Of a DNA stretch of 64,000 nucleotides, positions 33,070 to 42,778 are shown in pieces. The position numbers and the translations under genes are program-made. The notes under the pieces are model-generated. The model saw nothing but the letters and a program-made list of their open reading frames with translations, did not search any database and was not told the DNA's origin. This DNA comes from Desulfovibrio sp. ZJ369 (GTDB lineage Bacteria; Desulfobacterota; Desulfovibrionia; Desulfovibrionales; Desulfovibrionaceae): positions 1 through 64,000 of the forward strand of contig NZ_JAAKEI010000014.1 in assembly GCF_011039085.1 (NCBI RefSeq), in the 5' to 3' direction. Numbering within the stretch: position 1 is the stretch's first letter; each line of letters starts with the position of its first letter.

Positions 33070-33957
33070 TCAGGCCTGAACAAGAGTCATGCTGAAGTCA
33101 GCGGCCACTGCCGAATGGGTAAGGCGGCCCACGGAGATGAAATCCGGCCTGCGCGGGCCGGTCAGGGCAATGCGGCGGATCGTCTCCAGGCGGACGCCGC
33201 CGCTGACCTCGGCCTCAATATGCCGGGGCACCAGTGAAAGCGCGCGGCTCAGCAATTCGCCTTCCATATTGTCCATCATGATCCGCTCGGCCCCGGCTGC
33301 CAGGGCCTCGCGCACATGCTCAAGCGTGCGGCACTCCACCTCCACGGGAGGGCAGGGCCTGTAGCAGGCGCGCAGCCTGGCCACGGCCACGCTGATCGAA
33401 CCCGCGGCGTCAATATGATTGTCCTTGAGCATCAGCATTTCAGCGAGATTTTTGCGGTGGTTCGCCCCGCCGCCCGCCTGCACGGCGTACTTTTCGGGCC
33501 AGCGCAGGCCCGGCGTGGTCTTGCGCGTGTCCAGCAGGCGCACGCCCGTGCCGTCAAGCTCGCGCACATAGCGGGCCGTAAGATTGGCAATGCCCGAAAG
33601 ATGCGTGATGAAATTCAGGATCACCCGCTCGGCCTTGAGCATGGCCACGGCCGGGGCCGTGATACGGGCCACCTCGGTCATGGGCGGGACGTGTGAGGCT
33701 TCAGCGCAGAGCGCCTGCCAGCGGAAAGGGACGTGCAGGCTTCTGAGTACCGCGCCGATGATCGGCAGGCCCACCACCAGAGTGTCTTCCTTGGCGCGGA
33801 TGGTTGCGCGCATCTGCGTTTTTGGCGCAAAGAGCCCTTGAGCCGTCAGCTCCGGGCCGTCCTCGGCCAGAGCCAGATCAATGCTTTGTTGCAGCAGTCG
33901 CTTCCCTTCAGGAGAAAAAAAAGCTGCCCAGGGCGTGAACATTGCGCTTGTCCCCAC
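33070..33957 (-). CDS. nadC: Nicotinate-nucleotide pyrophosphorylase (carboxylating)
   Basis: A 295-residue enzyme that joins quinolinate and PRPP to nicotinate mononucleotide with CO2 loss. Signature blocks: FITHLSGIANLTARYV, LLDTRKTTPGLR, GGGANHRKNLAEMLMLKDNH, and VEVECRTLE. It is the first gene of the nad operon, 91 bp downstream of a good minus-strand promoter. Confidence 0.96.
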   Translation of the reverse strand: MGTSAMFTPWAAFFSPEGKRLLQQSIDLALAEDGPELTAQGLFAPKTQMRATIRAKEDTLVVGLPIIGAVLRSLHVPFRWQALCAEASHVPPMTEVARITAPAVAMLKAERVILNFITHLSGIANLTARYVRELDGTGVRLLDTRKTTPGLRWPEKYAVQAGGGANHRKNLAEMLMLKDNHIDAAGSISVAVARLRACYRPCPPVEVECRTLEHVREALAAGAERIMMDNMEGELLSRALSLVPRHIEAEVSGGVRLETIRRIALTGPRRPDFISVGRLTHSAVAADFSMTLVQA

Positions 33958-34048
33958 TAGGTACGCATGCTAAAAAAGAAAAGCGTCCGCACGCGGCACG
34001 GGCGCGTCGCCGGGCTCCGGCCCGCTCCTCGGCCCGGAACATTGCATG

Positions 34049-34077
34049 TAGATAGAATGACCGGGCGGCCGCGTCAA
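34049..34077 (-). promoter_or_regulatory. Promoter of the nadCAB operon
   Basis: Minus strand: TTGACG (plus-strand 34072-34077), a 17-bp spacer, TATCTA (34049-34054). About 90 bp upstream of the nadC start. Confidence 0.6.
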
Positions 34078-34333
34078 GGCGGGAAGGCTCTTGGGACGTT
34101 TTTCACATATTCGTCGTCCCGGACCGGATGCGCTTTCCGTGTTCGCGCCTCCGGCTTGCCCCGTGCTGCCTGTAAAAGCAGTATGTTGCGTCACATCGGG
34201 CATGGGCCGCGACGCGTAAGGTGCAGAAAACGCGGGATGCCGACAGTGCGTCTGCGCCCGGCCGCGGGCACGGTTCGGGCGGCATCCGGGTCTTGCGGCA
34301 AACCGCCCTGGAATGTAACGCTTGTTTTTTGTC

Positions 34334-34363
34334 AACGGCCGTTCCAAACGCGGCCGTTTTTTT
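34334..34363 (+). terminator. Intrinsic terminator in the mgtE leader
   Basis: AACGGCCG/CGGCCGTT stem with a nine-base loop and seven T, 37 bp before the mgtE start. The region 34090-34333 upstream holds no gene but several GC-rich inverted repeats. The arrangement suggests a regulated leader; I do not recognise the M-box or another known aptamer. Confidence 0.65.
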
Positions 34364-34399
34364 CACGATCACTTCCGATTCCGGCAAAGGGCACACTGC

Positions 34400-35836
34400 A
34401 TGGCTGACGAACGCACTGACGAAATCCGCCCGCGTAAGGCTTCGGATGGGGCATTGCCGCCCGCCGGGCCGGGTCGCGCCCTGCCGCCCGGCCAGGGGCC
34501 CGGACAGCCCGAGGGCGCGGAGAGCCACGGCATCAGCATGCCCGATGCCTGTCTGGATGACGGGATGGGGGCGGAATTCGTCCATCCCGCGGACATGGCC
34601 GATCATCTGGAAAACCTGAGCCTGGAAAAGCAGGTCTGCGCCCTGCGCCACATGCCCACCGAGGATGCGGCCGAGGCCCTGGCCGAGCTGGACGGCAGCG
34701 TGGCCGTGGACGTGCTGGAAAATCTCGACGCCGACGTGGCCGCCCAGATCATTGCGGAGATGGCCCCGGACGACGCGGCCGACGTGCTGGACGAGCTGGA
34801 CGAGGATCACCGCGACGTGCTCCTGGAAAAGCTGACCAGAGAAAGTTCCGAGGAATTGCGCAATCTGCTCAATTTCGACCCGGATTCCGCAGCCGGGGCC
34901 ATGAATACCGAGCTCATCCTCCTGGAAAAAAATTTTAGCGTGGATGAGGCCATTGCCCATATCCGGCGCGAGATGGAGGACAAGGAAAGCCCGTATTACG
35001 GCTATGTGGTGGATCAGAAGGATGTGCTGGTGGGCGTGCTCTCCCTGCGCGATCTGATGCTGGCCCGGCCCGGCACCATCGTGGGCGACGCCGTGGCCGG
35101 GCAAAGCGTGGTCAGCGTGACCTACGACACGGACAGGCGCGAGGTGGCGAGCCTGCTCTCGCACTACAATTATCTGGCCATGCCCGTGGTGGATTATGAA
35201 GGGCACATCATGGGCGTGGTCACCTACGACGACATCATGGACATCATGCACGACGAGGCCAGCGCCGACATGCTCGGCATGGTGGGCGCGGACCCGGAGG
35301 AAAGCGTGGATACGCCCTGGCCGGAAAGCGTGCGCAAGCGCCTGCCCTGGCTGGTGGTCAATTTGCTCAACTCCGCGCTTTCAGCCTCGGTGGTCTATAT
35401 GTTCGAGGGCACCATTGCGCAGATGGCCGTGCTGGCCGTGCTCATGCCCATGGTCGCCAATCAGGCGGGCAATACCGGCCAGCAGGCCCTGGCCGTGATG
35501 ATCCGCCAGTTGGCCACGGATCGCTTTGATCAGAAAAAAGCCTGGCTGGCCGTGCTGCGCGAGGGCAAGATCGGCATCGTCACCGGCCTGATCGTGGCTG
35601 TGACGGCATTTTTCGGGGCCTGGGCATTCACGGGCAACGCCGTGGTCGGGGCCGTCATGGGCGGCGCGCTCTTGTGCGACATGATTCTCGGCGCGGTGGC
35701 CGGCGGCTCCATCCCCCTGATTTTTCGCGCCGTGGGGCGCGATCCGGCCCAGGCGTCCAGTATTTTTCTGACCACCATCACCGACGGCGCGGGCTTTTTC
35801 ATTTTTCTGGGCCTGGCCTCGCTGTTTATTTTTTGA
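34400..35836 (+). CDS. mgtE: Magnesium transporter MgtE
   Basis: 478 residues. After a disordered, proline/glycine-rich N-terminus come the MgtE N domain (DVLENLDADVAAQIIAEM, DDAADVLDELDE), two CBS domains (DEAIAHIRREME; GHIMGVVTYDDIMD), and five hydrophobic segments with the ion-path signature MPMVANQAGNTGQQALAV. The N domain and CBS pair sense Mg2+ and gate the channel (family knowledge). ATG at 34400; an intrinsic terminator lies just upstream. Confidence 0.95.
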   Translation: MADERTDEIRPRKASDGALPPAGPGRALPPGQGPGQPEGAESHGISMPDACLDDGMGAEFVHPADMADHLENLSLEKQVCALRHMPTEDAAEALAELDGSVAVDVLENLDADVAAQIIAEMAPDDAADVLDELDEDHRDVLLEKLTRESSEELRNLLNFDPDSAAGAMNTELILLEKNFSVDEAIAHIRREMEDKESPYYGYVVDQKDVLVGVLSLRDLMLARPGTIVGDAVAGQSVVSVTYDTDRREVASLLSHYNYLAMPVVDYEGHIMGVVTYDDIMDIMHDEASADMLGMVGADPEESVDTPWPESVRKRLPWLVVNLLNSALSASVVYMFEGTIAQMAVLAVLMPMVANQAGNTGQQALAVMIRQLATDRFDQKKAWLAVLREGKIGIVTGLIVAVTAFFGAWAFTGNAVVGAVMGGALLCDMILGAVAGGSIPLIFRAVGRDPAQASSIFLTTITDGAGFFIFLGLASLFIF

Positions 35837-36035
35837 GCCGGGCAGGCTGGGGCGGCTTTGCATGGCTTAGAGCGTTTTGCTCATGCCATCGCCGGCCGCT
35901 CCGGCACACGGCTCTCGTTCAAATGCTCCCCCGAGACGACGCTCAAGCCCGTCCAGGGGAGCATATTTCTTCTTTTCTCTTCAGTGCTTTTGTGCTAGAA
36001 AAACAGAAAAATGCTTTGAACGCCAGAGAGGAACA

Positions 36036-36599
36036 ATGTTTAACCTTGCCAATAAAATCACATTGTTGCGTATCCTTATGGCGCCTCTGGTGGTACTTCT
36101 GCTTTATTTCCAGGGTCCTGTCTTCTGTGTGCTGGCGGCCCTGGCTTTCATCTTCGCTTCCATCACCGACTGGGTTGACGGATATATTGCGCGACGTGGC
36201 AACATGGTCACCAGCATGGGCAAATTTTTGGATCCTCTGGCCGACAAGGTGCTGATCTGCTCGGTGCTAATCATGTTCGTCAAGCTGGCCTGGGCTCCGG
36301 CGTGGGTGGTGATCGTGATTGTCTGCCGCGAACTGGTGGTCACGGGATTGCGGGCCATGGCCATTGACGAAGGCGTGGTGCTGGCGGCGGACTATTTCGG
36401 CAAGGCCAAAACCGTGCTCCAGATCTTTGCCATAGTGCCTTTGATGCTCCATTATCCCATATTTGGGGTCCGGCTTTGGCCCACAGGCGAGGTTCTTTTG
36501 TATGTGGCGATGATCCTGGCCCTGATTTCCGGCGTCAATTATTGCTATGATTTTTATCGTAATACCTGCGGTAAGCCCCAGCCTGAGAAGCAAGCATGA
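36036..36599 (+). CDS. pgsA: CDP-diacylglycerol--glycerol-3-phosphate 3-phosphatidyltransferase
   Basis: A 187-residue integral membrane enzyme for phosphatidylglycerol synthesis. The CDP-alcohol phosphotransferase motif is complete: Asp45, Asp48-Gly49, Ala52-Arg53, Gly62, Asp66 and Asp70. About five or six hydrophobic helices. ATG at 36036 after AGAGAGGAAC; the open frame from 35877 crosses a palindromic repeat. It heads a small operon with three downstream genes that overlap end to start. Confidence 0.95.
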   Translation: MFNLANKITLLRILMAPLVVLLLYFQGPVFCVLAALAFIFASITDWVDGYIARRGNMVTSMGKFLDPLADKVLICSVLIMFVKLAWAPAWVVIVIVCRELVVTGLRAMAIDEGVVLAADYFGKAKTVLQIFAIVPLMLHYPIFGVRLWPTGEVLLYVAMILALISGVNYCYDFYRNTCGKPQPEKQA

Positions 36600-36850
36600 G
36601 CACATTGCAACTGCGTCTTAAAAATTGCATCCAGACTATTCTCGATCTCGAGCCCGATATGCGCGCCGGGATCTGGGGACGGCATTTTGATGAGGAGCTT
36701 TCGACCCTCAAGGCGTGCTTGCAGCGTGTGGACGCCATGGACCTGGCGGAGGACGACGTGCAGCGGCTTGAAGCCGCCACAGCCGGTTTTTTGTCCGAGC
36801 TCAGGCTTTCCCCGAAGAGCCGGCCGCAACAAAAGCACCCGCTGCAATGA
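36596..36850 (+). CDS. Small helical protein, unknown
   Basis: 84 residues, acidic and helical (LQLRLKNCIQTILDLEP; EDDVQRLEAATAGFLSEL). It overlaps pgsA by 4 bp and ftsB by 4 bp, so it belongs to a translationally coupled set. No membrane segment and no motif I recognise. Confidence 0.7.
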   Translation: MSTLQLRLKNCIQTILDLEPDMRAGIWGRHFDEELSTLKACLQRVDAMDLAEDDVQRLEAATAGFLSELRLSPKSRPQQKHPLQ

Positions 36851-37176
36851 TTATGTTCTGGCGGGTTTTCCTACTGGTCGCTTTGGGCCTGGTGAACGTG
36901 GTGCTTTTCAGCCGTATGATTTGGGGACCCACCGGGCTTGTGGAATACCGCGAGCTCAAAGGGCAGTATGCCGAACTTCAAAAAGAGCTTGCCGACATTG
37001 ATACGGAAAATCTGGCCTTGAGCCAGGAAATTCGCCTGTTGCAGTCCGACAGGCAGTATGTTGAGAAAATGATTCGGCAACGCCTGCATTATGTGCGGGA
37101 TAATGAAGTGTTATACCTCTTTGGCGATTCGCGCGAGACCGGATCGGGAGCCGTAAAAGATGACGGAAAAAATTGA
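36847..37176 (+). CDS. ftsB: Septum formation initiator FtsB/DivIC family
   Basis: 109 residues: one N-terminal transmembrane helix (FWRVFLLVALGLVNVVLF), then a coiled coil with heptads (LKGQYAELQKELADIDTENL), and the YVEKMIRQRLHYVRDNEVLYLF end typical of FtsB. It bridges FtsQ and FtsL in the divisome (family knowledge). It overlaps the next gene by 17 bp. Confidence 0.85.
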   Translation: MIMFWRVFLLVALGLVNVVLFSRMIWGPTGLVEYRELKGQYAELQKELADIDTENLALSQEIRLLQSDRQYVEKMIRQRLHYVRDNEVLYLFGDSRETGSGAVKDDGKN

Positions 37177-38323
37177 ATGGTATAAAGAGGTTCTGGAGCT
37201 GGAACCCAATTCAAAGGTTTTTTTCCCCCTTGCCCGTATGTTGGCCGAAGAGCAACGGTACGACGAGGCCGTGGAGGTGCTGGAGCGCGGGCTGGAGCGG
37301 CATTCGGAATTTCTGGAGGCCCGGCTTTTTTTTATTGAACTGCTGTTTAAAACCGGGCGGCGGCCTGCCTGCACAGCCCAGGTCAACAAGCTCAGCACAA
37401 TGTTCGCCGCCTACGCGGGTTTCTGGCAGGCGTGGGCCGCTTGCCTTTCGGTTTCGGGAGAATCGCCGGATGCCGCCGCTGTCTTGCGCGTTCTGGCTGC
37501 CAATTTTTTGCGCGGCCCGGTCTCGCTGCATGAGCTTCTGGATCGGGGCGTTGCCTCCCTCCTGGAAGAAAGCGCCGGGCAGGAAAGCGGCCGTCCTGTG
37601 CCCCAGCCGGTAAACGCTGCGGGCGAGGCGCAGATTGCGCCGGTACAGCCGAAACTCGCGGAAGATGCGCCTCAATCCGGGAGTACGGAAGCTGAATCTG
37701 TAAAAAGCGAGGGCTTTTTCGCGTTCCCCGAAAGCGAAGAAAACGAGATGCTGTTGCCGCTGGAAGACGCGCCCGGCGCGTCGGCCGCCCCGCCGGACAC
37801 GGACGTTGCATCCTTTGCTGATGCTCCCGAACCGGAGTACGGCGGCGAGACGTCTTTTGATCCCGCTGCGGCCATGGCCGACGACGAGCCTTTGCCGGAA
37901 GAAACATCTGCCGCTGTGCGGCAGGAGGCCGAAGCCGATCCCGCGGCGCAGGATTCTGCTGCAAAGGATCAGGCCGACGCCGGGCCGGGAACAGAAAGCG
38001 CCGTCTCTCCCCGCGATGAATCCGAAGACGCCGAGGAACGCTTTTCCCTGCGCACCCGCTCCATGGCGGAAGTGCTGGCGGAGCAGGGCGACATCAGGGG
38101 CGCTCTGGACATTTATTATGAGCTGGCTGCAGCCGCGGTCAGCCTTCAAGAGGCTGCCGATCTGCAGCAGCGCATCGCTACCCTGAGCGCGCGGCTCGGC
38201 ACGGCCCAGGAAGCGGATGCGGCGCAGCCCCCGGCCCAGCCGGAGTCTGCCAGCGGCAAAGACAAGCTGATCAGCATGCTTGAGGCGTTGGCGGAGCGCG
38301 TGGAAGCCAGGGCGCACAGCTAG
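37160..38323 (+). CDS. Tetratricopeptide-repeat protein
   Basis: 387 residues. An N-terminal TPR-like superhelix (VFFPLARMLAEEQRYDEAVE, VLERGLERHSEFLEARLFF), a long acidic, alanine/glutamate-rich linker (about 160-300), and a C-terminal TPR unit (SMAEVLAEQGDIRGALDIYY). A scaffold role is likely, partner unknown. Its TAG stop is the first three bases of the 141-bp element at 38321, so the original C-terminus may have been different. Confidence 0.8.
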   Translation: MTEKIEWYKEVLELEPNSKVFFPLARMLAEEQRYDEAVEVLERGLERHSEFLEARLFFIELLFKTGRRPACTAQVNKLSTMFAAYAGFWQAWAACLSVSGESPDAAAVLRVLAANFLRGPVSLHELLDRGVASLLEESAGQESGRPVPQPVNAAGEAQIAPVQPKLAEDAPQSGSTEAESVKSEGFFAFPESEENEMLLPLEDAPGASAAPPDTDVASFADAPEPEYGGETSFDPAAAMADDEPLPEETSAAVRQEAEADPAAQDSAAKDQADAGPGTESAVSPRDESEDAEERFSLRTRSMAEVLAEQGDIRGALDIYYELAAAAVSLQEAADLQQRIATLSARLGTAQEADAAQPPAQPESASGKDKLISMLEALAERVEARAHS

Positions 38324-38461
38324 AGCAGATTACCTTTGACTTTTTATGAAAGTCAAAGGTGGCATTCAGGCGAAAAACGCGGTTTTCGCCTGAATGTACG
38401 CCGCGTTGCGGCGGCTGCCGCTTTCGCGTCAGCAGAGCATTTTCAAAGAGAAAATGCTCTA
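38321..38461 (+). repeat. Element A copy 4 (141 bp), chained to element B
   Basis: TAGAGCA...TGCTCTA, exactly 141 bp. Its first TAG ends the upstream TPR gene. Its last TA is also the first TA of element B at 38460. Confidence 0.9.
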
Positions 38462-38643
38462 GAGCATTTTGCTTTTGAAATTATTCAATTTCAAAAGCGA
38501 CGCTGCCATCATTCCCCGCAAGCGGGACAAGTCCCCGCAAGCGGGACAAGCGCCTGAAAAGCGTGGTTTTCAGGCTCATTCGGCGCGGGCGTCCGCTCCG
38601 CGGCCGCCAGAGCGGTTGCCGTTTTCAACAGCAAACCGCTCTA
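38460..38643 (+). repeat. Element B copy 2 (184 bp)
   Basis: Starts TAGAGCATTTTGC and ends CCGCTCTA. It shares all blocks of the 150-bp copy at 45225 but carries a 34-bp insertion made of two near-identical units, TCCCCGCAAGCGGGACAAG. The long arms TTTTGAAATT/AATTTCAAAA and GCGGTTGCCG/CAGCAAACCGC form hairpins. Confidence 0.8.
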
Positions 38644-38660
38644 AAGCAGAGGAGAGTACG

Positions 38661-40154
38661 GTGTCAAAATCATTGTTGCGTTGTTTTCTTTTGCTGATAG
38701 CCGTTGCGGCATTGGCGGTCGGCTGCAGTTCCTATCAGCCCACCAAAAACGCCTGGAAAAGCACCAAAGGATTCTGGAACACCTACGTCAGCCCTCCGGC
38801 CACTGTGGACTATGAAGAAAAAGGGAATCTTTCCCCCCGCGCTCTGGCGCTGACGACTTCCATGCTGGGCATTGACGTGGAGTTGGGCCGCCTCGAACGC
38901 GTCATGCTCAATGCTGACAAGCCGCCCACAAAGGAATGGATCGCCGATTTCTTCACTACCTTCCCCTGGATCGACGGCTTTGCGGGCGTCAAGTATGACG
39001 GCGCCATACTGGGGCAGGAGCCGGCGACTTCTCTGAAAGAACTGGATTTCATCCCCCTTCTTTATGAAGATAAAAAACAAAACAGCCGCGCGTTGCGCGG
39101 CGATGTGCAAAACACGCCTCTGGGGCCGGAAGTCATGCTGGCGGCTCCGCTCTACGATGGCGTGGACTTCCTGGGCATTGTGGCGGCATACTTCGACATG
39201 CGGGCTCTGATGCAATATTCCGACAATCCGGAAAATCTGGTCATTCTTTCTCCTCACGCGCTGCTCTGGCCCGGCAAGTATGATTTCGCAGCAACGCCCC
39301 TGGCCGGCGTGAACTGGTCTGAGACCGTGGCCAAAAGCTCTTCCGGCACATGCACCAATGCCACAGGCACTTTTTATTATATGGTGCGTTACCTGGGCAA
39401 TCTGCCCCTGGTTTTTGCCGTGGCCGAGTCAGGCGCCTTCCCTGAAGGCAACGGCGATGTGGCGCAGGGGCTGCCGTTCTTTCCCAGGGAACGGGAAAAA
39501 CTGCCGCCGCCGCCCCAGCCCGAGAGGAAGACCAAAGTCGATTTGTCCGAGGGACAGACCTTCGGAACGCCTGCCCGGAGCGGCGCATCTGACGGCAATG
39601 CCGTAGGCGCGCCCACCGGGACTGCGGGAGGAACTTCGCCCAACGACATCCAGCCGGGCAGCCGTGACAGTGTGTTGCTCAAGGGCAAGGGCGCGGAAAA
39701 ATCCCGCGTGGATGAACGTCCTCTGGCAGGCGAGAATGCGCCGGTGGAGCGCGTGCGGCGTCCCGCCAAGGCCACTGCGCCCCAGCGCCCGCGCCGCGCT
39801 CCGAGCGTGGATCTTGTGCCGGATATCGATATGCCCTCCTTGCCCGGCGGCCGCCCCAGCCCCTTCGGGCCCGCGCGCGAGGCTCCGGGCATACAGCGGC
39901 CCAGTCCATTCGGACCGCGCACGGACGCGACGACCGCCCCGGTTGAGGCATCCAGGCGGGAGCCCAATCACGACGAGCAGCGTAATGAGCAGGCCCCGGC
40001 AGCGCAGCAAACCGAGACCCCGGCGCAGCAGGACGCGCTGCCTGCTGCGCAAACAAAACCGTCCGAGAACAAAACCACGGACAGCACGCCCGCAGCAGAG
40101 CCGCCTGCTCAACTGCCGGGCGGTCGCCCGAGTCCCTTCGGACCGCGGAACTGA
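38661..40154 (+). CDS. Lipoprotein with sensor-like N-domain and proline-rich RPSPFGP repeats
   Basis: 497 residues from a GTG at 38661 with AGAGGAGA upstream. The signal peptide ends in a lipobox (LAVGC, cysteine about 20). Residues about 50-250 look like a Cache-type extracytoplasmic domain ([20 protein letters not shown]), though this is a weak call. The last 230 residues are disordered, rich in Pro/Ala/Gln, with the motif RPSPFGP three times (GGRPSPFGP twice). No catalytic motif. An outer-membrane or periplasmic lipoprotein of unknown role. Confidence 0.75.
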   Translation: MSKSLLRCFLLLIAVAALAVGCSSYQPTKNAWKSTKGFWNTYVSPPATVDYEEKGNLSPRALALTTSMLGIDVELGRLERVMLNADKPPTKEWIADFFTTFPWIDGFAGVKYDGAILGQEPATSLKELDFIPLLYEDKKQNSRALRGDVQNTPLGPEVMLAAPLYDGVDFLGIVAAYFDMRALMQYSDNPENLVILSPHALLWPGKYDFAATPLAGVNWSETVAKSSSGTCTNATGTFYYMVRYLGNLPLVFAVAESGAFPEGNGDVAQGLPFFPREREKLPPPPQPERKTKVDLSEGQTFGTPARSGASDGNAVGAPTGTAGGTSPNDIQPGSRDSVLLKGKGAEKSRVDERPLAGENAPVERVRRPAKATAPQRPRRAPSVDLVPDIDMPSLPGGRPSPFGPAREAPGIQRPSPFGPRTDATTAPVEASRREPNHDEQRNEQAPAAQQTETPAQQDALPAAQTKPSENKTTDSTPAAEPPAQLPGGRPSPFGPRN

Positions 40155-40254
40155 GGCATCGTGGAAATACTGGCTTGCGCCGCCCGTCAGGGTGGCGCAG
40201 ACCGTTACTGAGCCGGATCCAAACTCGCATTCCGGCCTTAGCAAGGAGGTCATC

Positions 40255-41262
40255 ATGGCTGACGTTACGGTTACCGAGCACCTTCTTCTCCACCAGAAGC
40301 AAACCCCCCAGGCCACAGGGCAGTTTACCGGTCTGCTTTACGATCTTATTCTTTCCGGGAAAACCATTTCCCGCCGCATCAACAAGGCCGGTCTGCTTGA
40401 TATTCTGGGCGGCACAGGCGAAGTGAATGTGCAAGGCGAAAATGTGCAAAAGCTGGATGAAATCGCCAACCGGATCATGATCTACCGGATGGAACGCTGC
40501 GGAGCGTTGTGCGCCATGAGCTCTGAGGAGGAGGCCGAGCTGATCCGCGTCAGCCCGGAATTTCCCCGCGGCGACTATATCCTGATTTTTGATCCCCTGG
40601 ATGGCTCCTCCAATATTGACGTCAACATCAATGTGGGCACTATTTTTTCCATTTTGCGGCGGCCGGAAGGCTGCACGGGCGAGGTGGCCCTGGAAGAAGT
40701 GCTCCAGCCCGGCCGCAATCAGGTGGCGGCAGGCTACATCTTATATGGCCCTTCCACCATGCTGGTGTTCAGCACCGGGCAGGGCGTGCACGGCTTTACA
40801 TTAGACCCCGGCGTGGGGGAGTTTTTGCTTTCCCATCCCAATATGCGCATTCCTGAGCAAGGCGGCATTTACTCCGTCAATGAAGGCTACAGGAACAACT
40901 GGGATGCGCCGACCCGCGAAGCGGTGGACTGGTTTCACAATTGTGAAACCCAGGACGGAAAATTTTATTCTTCCCGCTATGTGGGCGCCCTGGTCGCGGA
41001 TTTTCATCGTACCCTGATTTACGGCGGCATTTACATGTATCCGCCCTACGTCAACAAGCCCAACGGCAAGTTGCGCTTGATGTGCGAGGCCTCGCCGCTT
41101 GCTTTTCTGGCGGAACAGGCGGGAGGCAAGGCCAGCGACGGCAAGCGCCGGATTCTGGATCTCCAGCCTGAGCGCCTGCATGCCCGCACTCCTCTTTTTA
41201 TCGGTTCCGTCAAAGACGTGGAAGCCGTGGAAAAAGTCTATGCCAGGCACAAGACTGCCTGA
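40255..41262 (+). CDS. fbp: Fructose-1,6-bisphosphatase class I
   Basis: A 335-residue gluconeogenic phosphatase. Metal and substrate motifs: [14 protein letters not shown] near 115, [32 protein letters not shown], and [11 protein letters not shown]. It has an ideal AAGGAGG seven bases before the ATG. It is followed 89 bp later by tsaD. Confidence 0.96.
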   Translation: MADVTVTEHLLLHQKQTPQATGQFTGLLYDLILSGKTISRRINKAGLLDILGGTGEVNVQGENVQKLDEIANRIMIYRMERCGALCAMSSEEEAELIRVSPEFPRGDYILIFDPLDGSSNIDVNINVGTIFSILRRPEGCTGEVALEEVLQPGRNQVAAGYILYGPSTMLVFSTGQGVHGFTLDPGVGEFLLSHPNMRIPEQGGIYSVNEGYRNNWDAPTREAVDWFHNCETQDGKFYSSRYVGALVADFHRTLIYGGIYMYPPYVNKPNGKLRLMCEASPLAFLAEQAGGKASDGKRRILDLQPERLHARTPLFIGSVKDVEAVEKVYARHKTA

Positions 41263-41351
41263 ACCGGTTTGGCGTCGATTGTTGCGCCCTGGCATGGGAC
41301 TGCCTCGACCTGTCCGCTCAGGCCTCGCTCTCAACTCCGGAAGATGGCTCC

Positions 41352-42437
41352 ATGCTTTGTCTGGGTATTGAAAGTTCTTGCGACGAAACCGCCTTGGCTC
41401 TGGTGGAGGACGGACGCCTGCTGGGTTCCGTGCTGGCGAGCCAGTCCGATGTGCATGCGCTTTTCGGGGGGGTAGTGCCTGAACTGGCCTCGCGCGAGCA
41501 TTATCGCTATCTGGGGCCTCTTTTTGACGAGCTTATGCAGCGTTGCGGCGCAGAACCGGACAGTATCGATCTTGTGGCTGTCGCGCGCGGTCCGGGTTTG
41601 CTGGGCAGCCTGCTGGTGGGCGTGGCCTTTGCAAAAGCATTGGCTTTGGGCTTGGGCGCGTCCTTTCTTGGCGTCAATCATCTGCATGCGCATTTGCTGG
41701 CCGTTGGGCTGGAACACGATCTGACATTTCCGGCCCTGGGGCTGCTGGTTTCCGGCGGGCACACCCATCTTTACCGCCTGGAGTCGCCCTGGCGCTGCCT
41801 GCAGTTGGGCCGCACGCTGGATGATGCCGCGGGCGAGGCCTTTGATAAAGTGGGCAAACTTCTGGGATTGGCGTATCCCGGCGGTCAGTTGATGGACGCG
41901 TTGGCAAGGGCCGGTGTGGCCTCTTCCGGGCTTTTCCCTCGCCCTTACCTTGACAATGACAACCTGGATTTCAGTTTCAGCGGCCTGAAAACGGCAGCCG
42001 CCGCGTATATTGAGCGGAATTTTGGCTCCGCGCAGTGGCCGCGCCCTTTGCGGCGGATTGAAGACGCGCCGGAATCCTTGAGAAATTGTTGCGCCTCCTT
42101 CAATGCAGCAGTGGTGGAGACGCTTTGCGCAAAAGTGGAGCGTGCCTTGAAGCGCCATCCGGACTTGCGCAGGCTTCTGGTGGCCGGAGGCGTCGCTTCC
42201 AACAGCCTCTTGCGAACGCGCATGACAGAGCTGATGCGGGAGAGGGGAGGCGACGCCCTTATGCCGAGCCGCGCTCTCTGTACCGATAATGCCGCCATGA
42301 TCGCCTATGCCGGCTGGCTGCTCGGCAGTGCCGGTTATCGTCATGATTTGCGGATGGAGACTATCCCCCGCGGCAGATGCATCCCGGATGATATGTTTTG
42401 CGCGGCAGCCTGCGCCTCAAAGCTGCAAACCGACTGA
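41352..42437 (+). CDS. tsaD: tRNA N6-adenosine threonylcarbamoyltransferase TsaD
   Basis: 361 residues. It transfers the threonylcarbamoyl group to A37 of ANN-decoding tRNAs. N-terminal [14 protein letters not shown], metal-binding NHLHAH (His110, His114), [10 protein letters not shown], and [12 protein letters not shown] are all in place. About 340 bp of repeat-rich DNA follow. Confidence 0.97.
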   Translation: MLCLGIESSCDETALALVEDGRLLGSVLASQSDVHALFGGVVPELASREHYRYLGPLFDELMQRCGAEPDSIDLVAVARGPGLLGSLLVGVAFAKALALGLGASFLGVNHLHAHLLAVGLEHDLTFPALGLLVSGGHTHLYRLESPWRCLQLGRTLDDAAGEAFDKVGKLLGLAYPGGQLMDALARAGVASSGLFPRPYLDNDNLDFSFSGLKTAAAAYIERNFGSAQWPRPLRRIEDAPESLRNCCASFNAAVVETLCAKVERALKRHPDLRRLLVAGGVASNSLLRTRMTELMRERGGDALMPSRALCTDNAAMIAYAGWLLGSAGYRHDLRMETIPRGRCIPDDMFCAAACASKLQTD

Positions 42438-42479
42438 AAGGCGCAGGGCAGACGCATCTAAGTATTAAGTGCAATAATT

Positions 42480-42612
42480 TTGTTATGTTATCATAAACGC
42501 TGAGAAGAGCCGCTGCGGCGGCGGAGCCGCACTTCGCTCCCACGAAGCCTGCGGCTTCGGGCGATGCTGTCGCATCGCCGCCAGGGCTGCCGCATAAGAT
42601 GCGTCAGCCCTG
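42480..42612. repeat. Hairpin-rich intergenic repeat block
   Basis: Consecutive inverted repeats between tsaD and trxA: GCGGCGGCGGAGCCGC, CGAAGCCTGCGGCTTCG, GCGATGCTGTCGCATCGC, and AGGGCTG...CAGCCCT. The last unit, with GCATAAGATGCGTCAGCCCTG, recurs inverted near 11863. No gene is seen; part may end the tsaD transcript. Confidence 0.55.
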
Positions 42613-42631
42613 CTGAAAGGCGCAGATTATC

Positions 42632-42660
42632 TTGACACTGAAGCGTTTGGAATCTACTCT
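42632..42660 (+). promoter_or_regulatory. Promoter of trxA-trxB
   Basis: TTGACA (42632-42637), a 17-bp spacer, TACTCT (42655-42660), about 120 bp before trxA. Confidence 0.55.
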
Positions 42661-42778
42661 CAGTGCATACGGCAACGGTCGCTGCCTTGCCGGCTGCCGC
42701 CTGCACAATGAGCGTCCCGCCGTTGCAGGCGTATCGACGCCTGAAACGTGACGCCAAGAAAAGCAAGGAGATATCCCA

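Noticed and set aside
34195-34335. c-di-GMP or M-box riboswitch upstream of mgtE
   Set aside because: The conserved core sequences of either class are not found; only a structured leader with a terminator can be claimed.
34103-35251. 382-codon minus-strand frame opposite mgtE
   Set aside because: His-rich antisense shadow of the CBS/N domains; no own signals.
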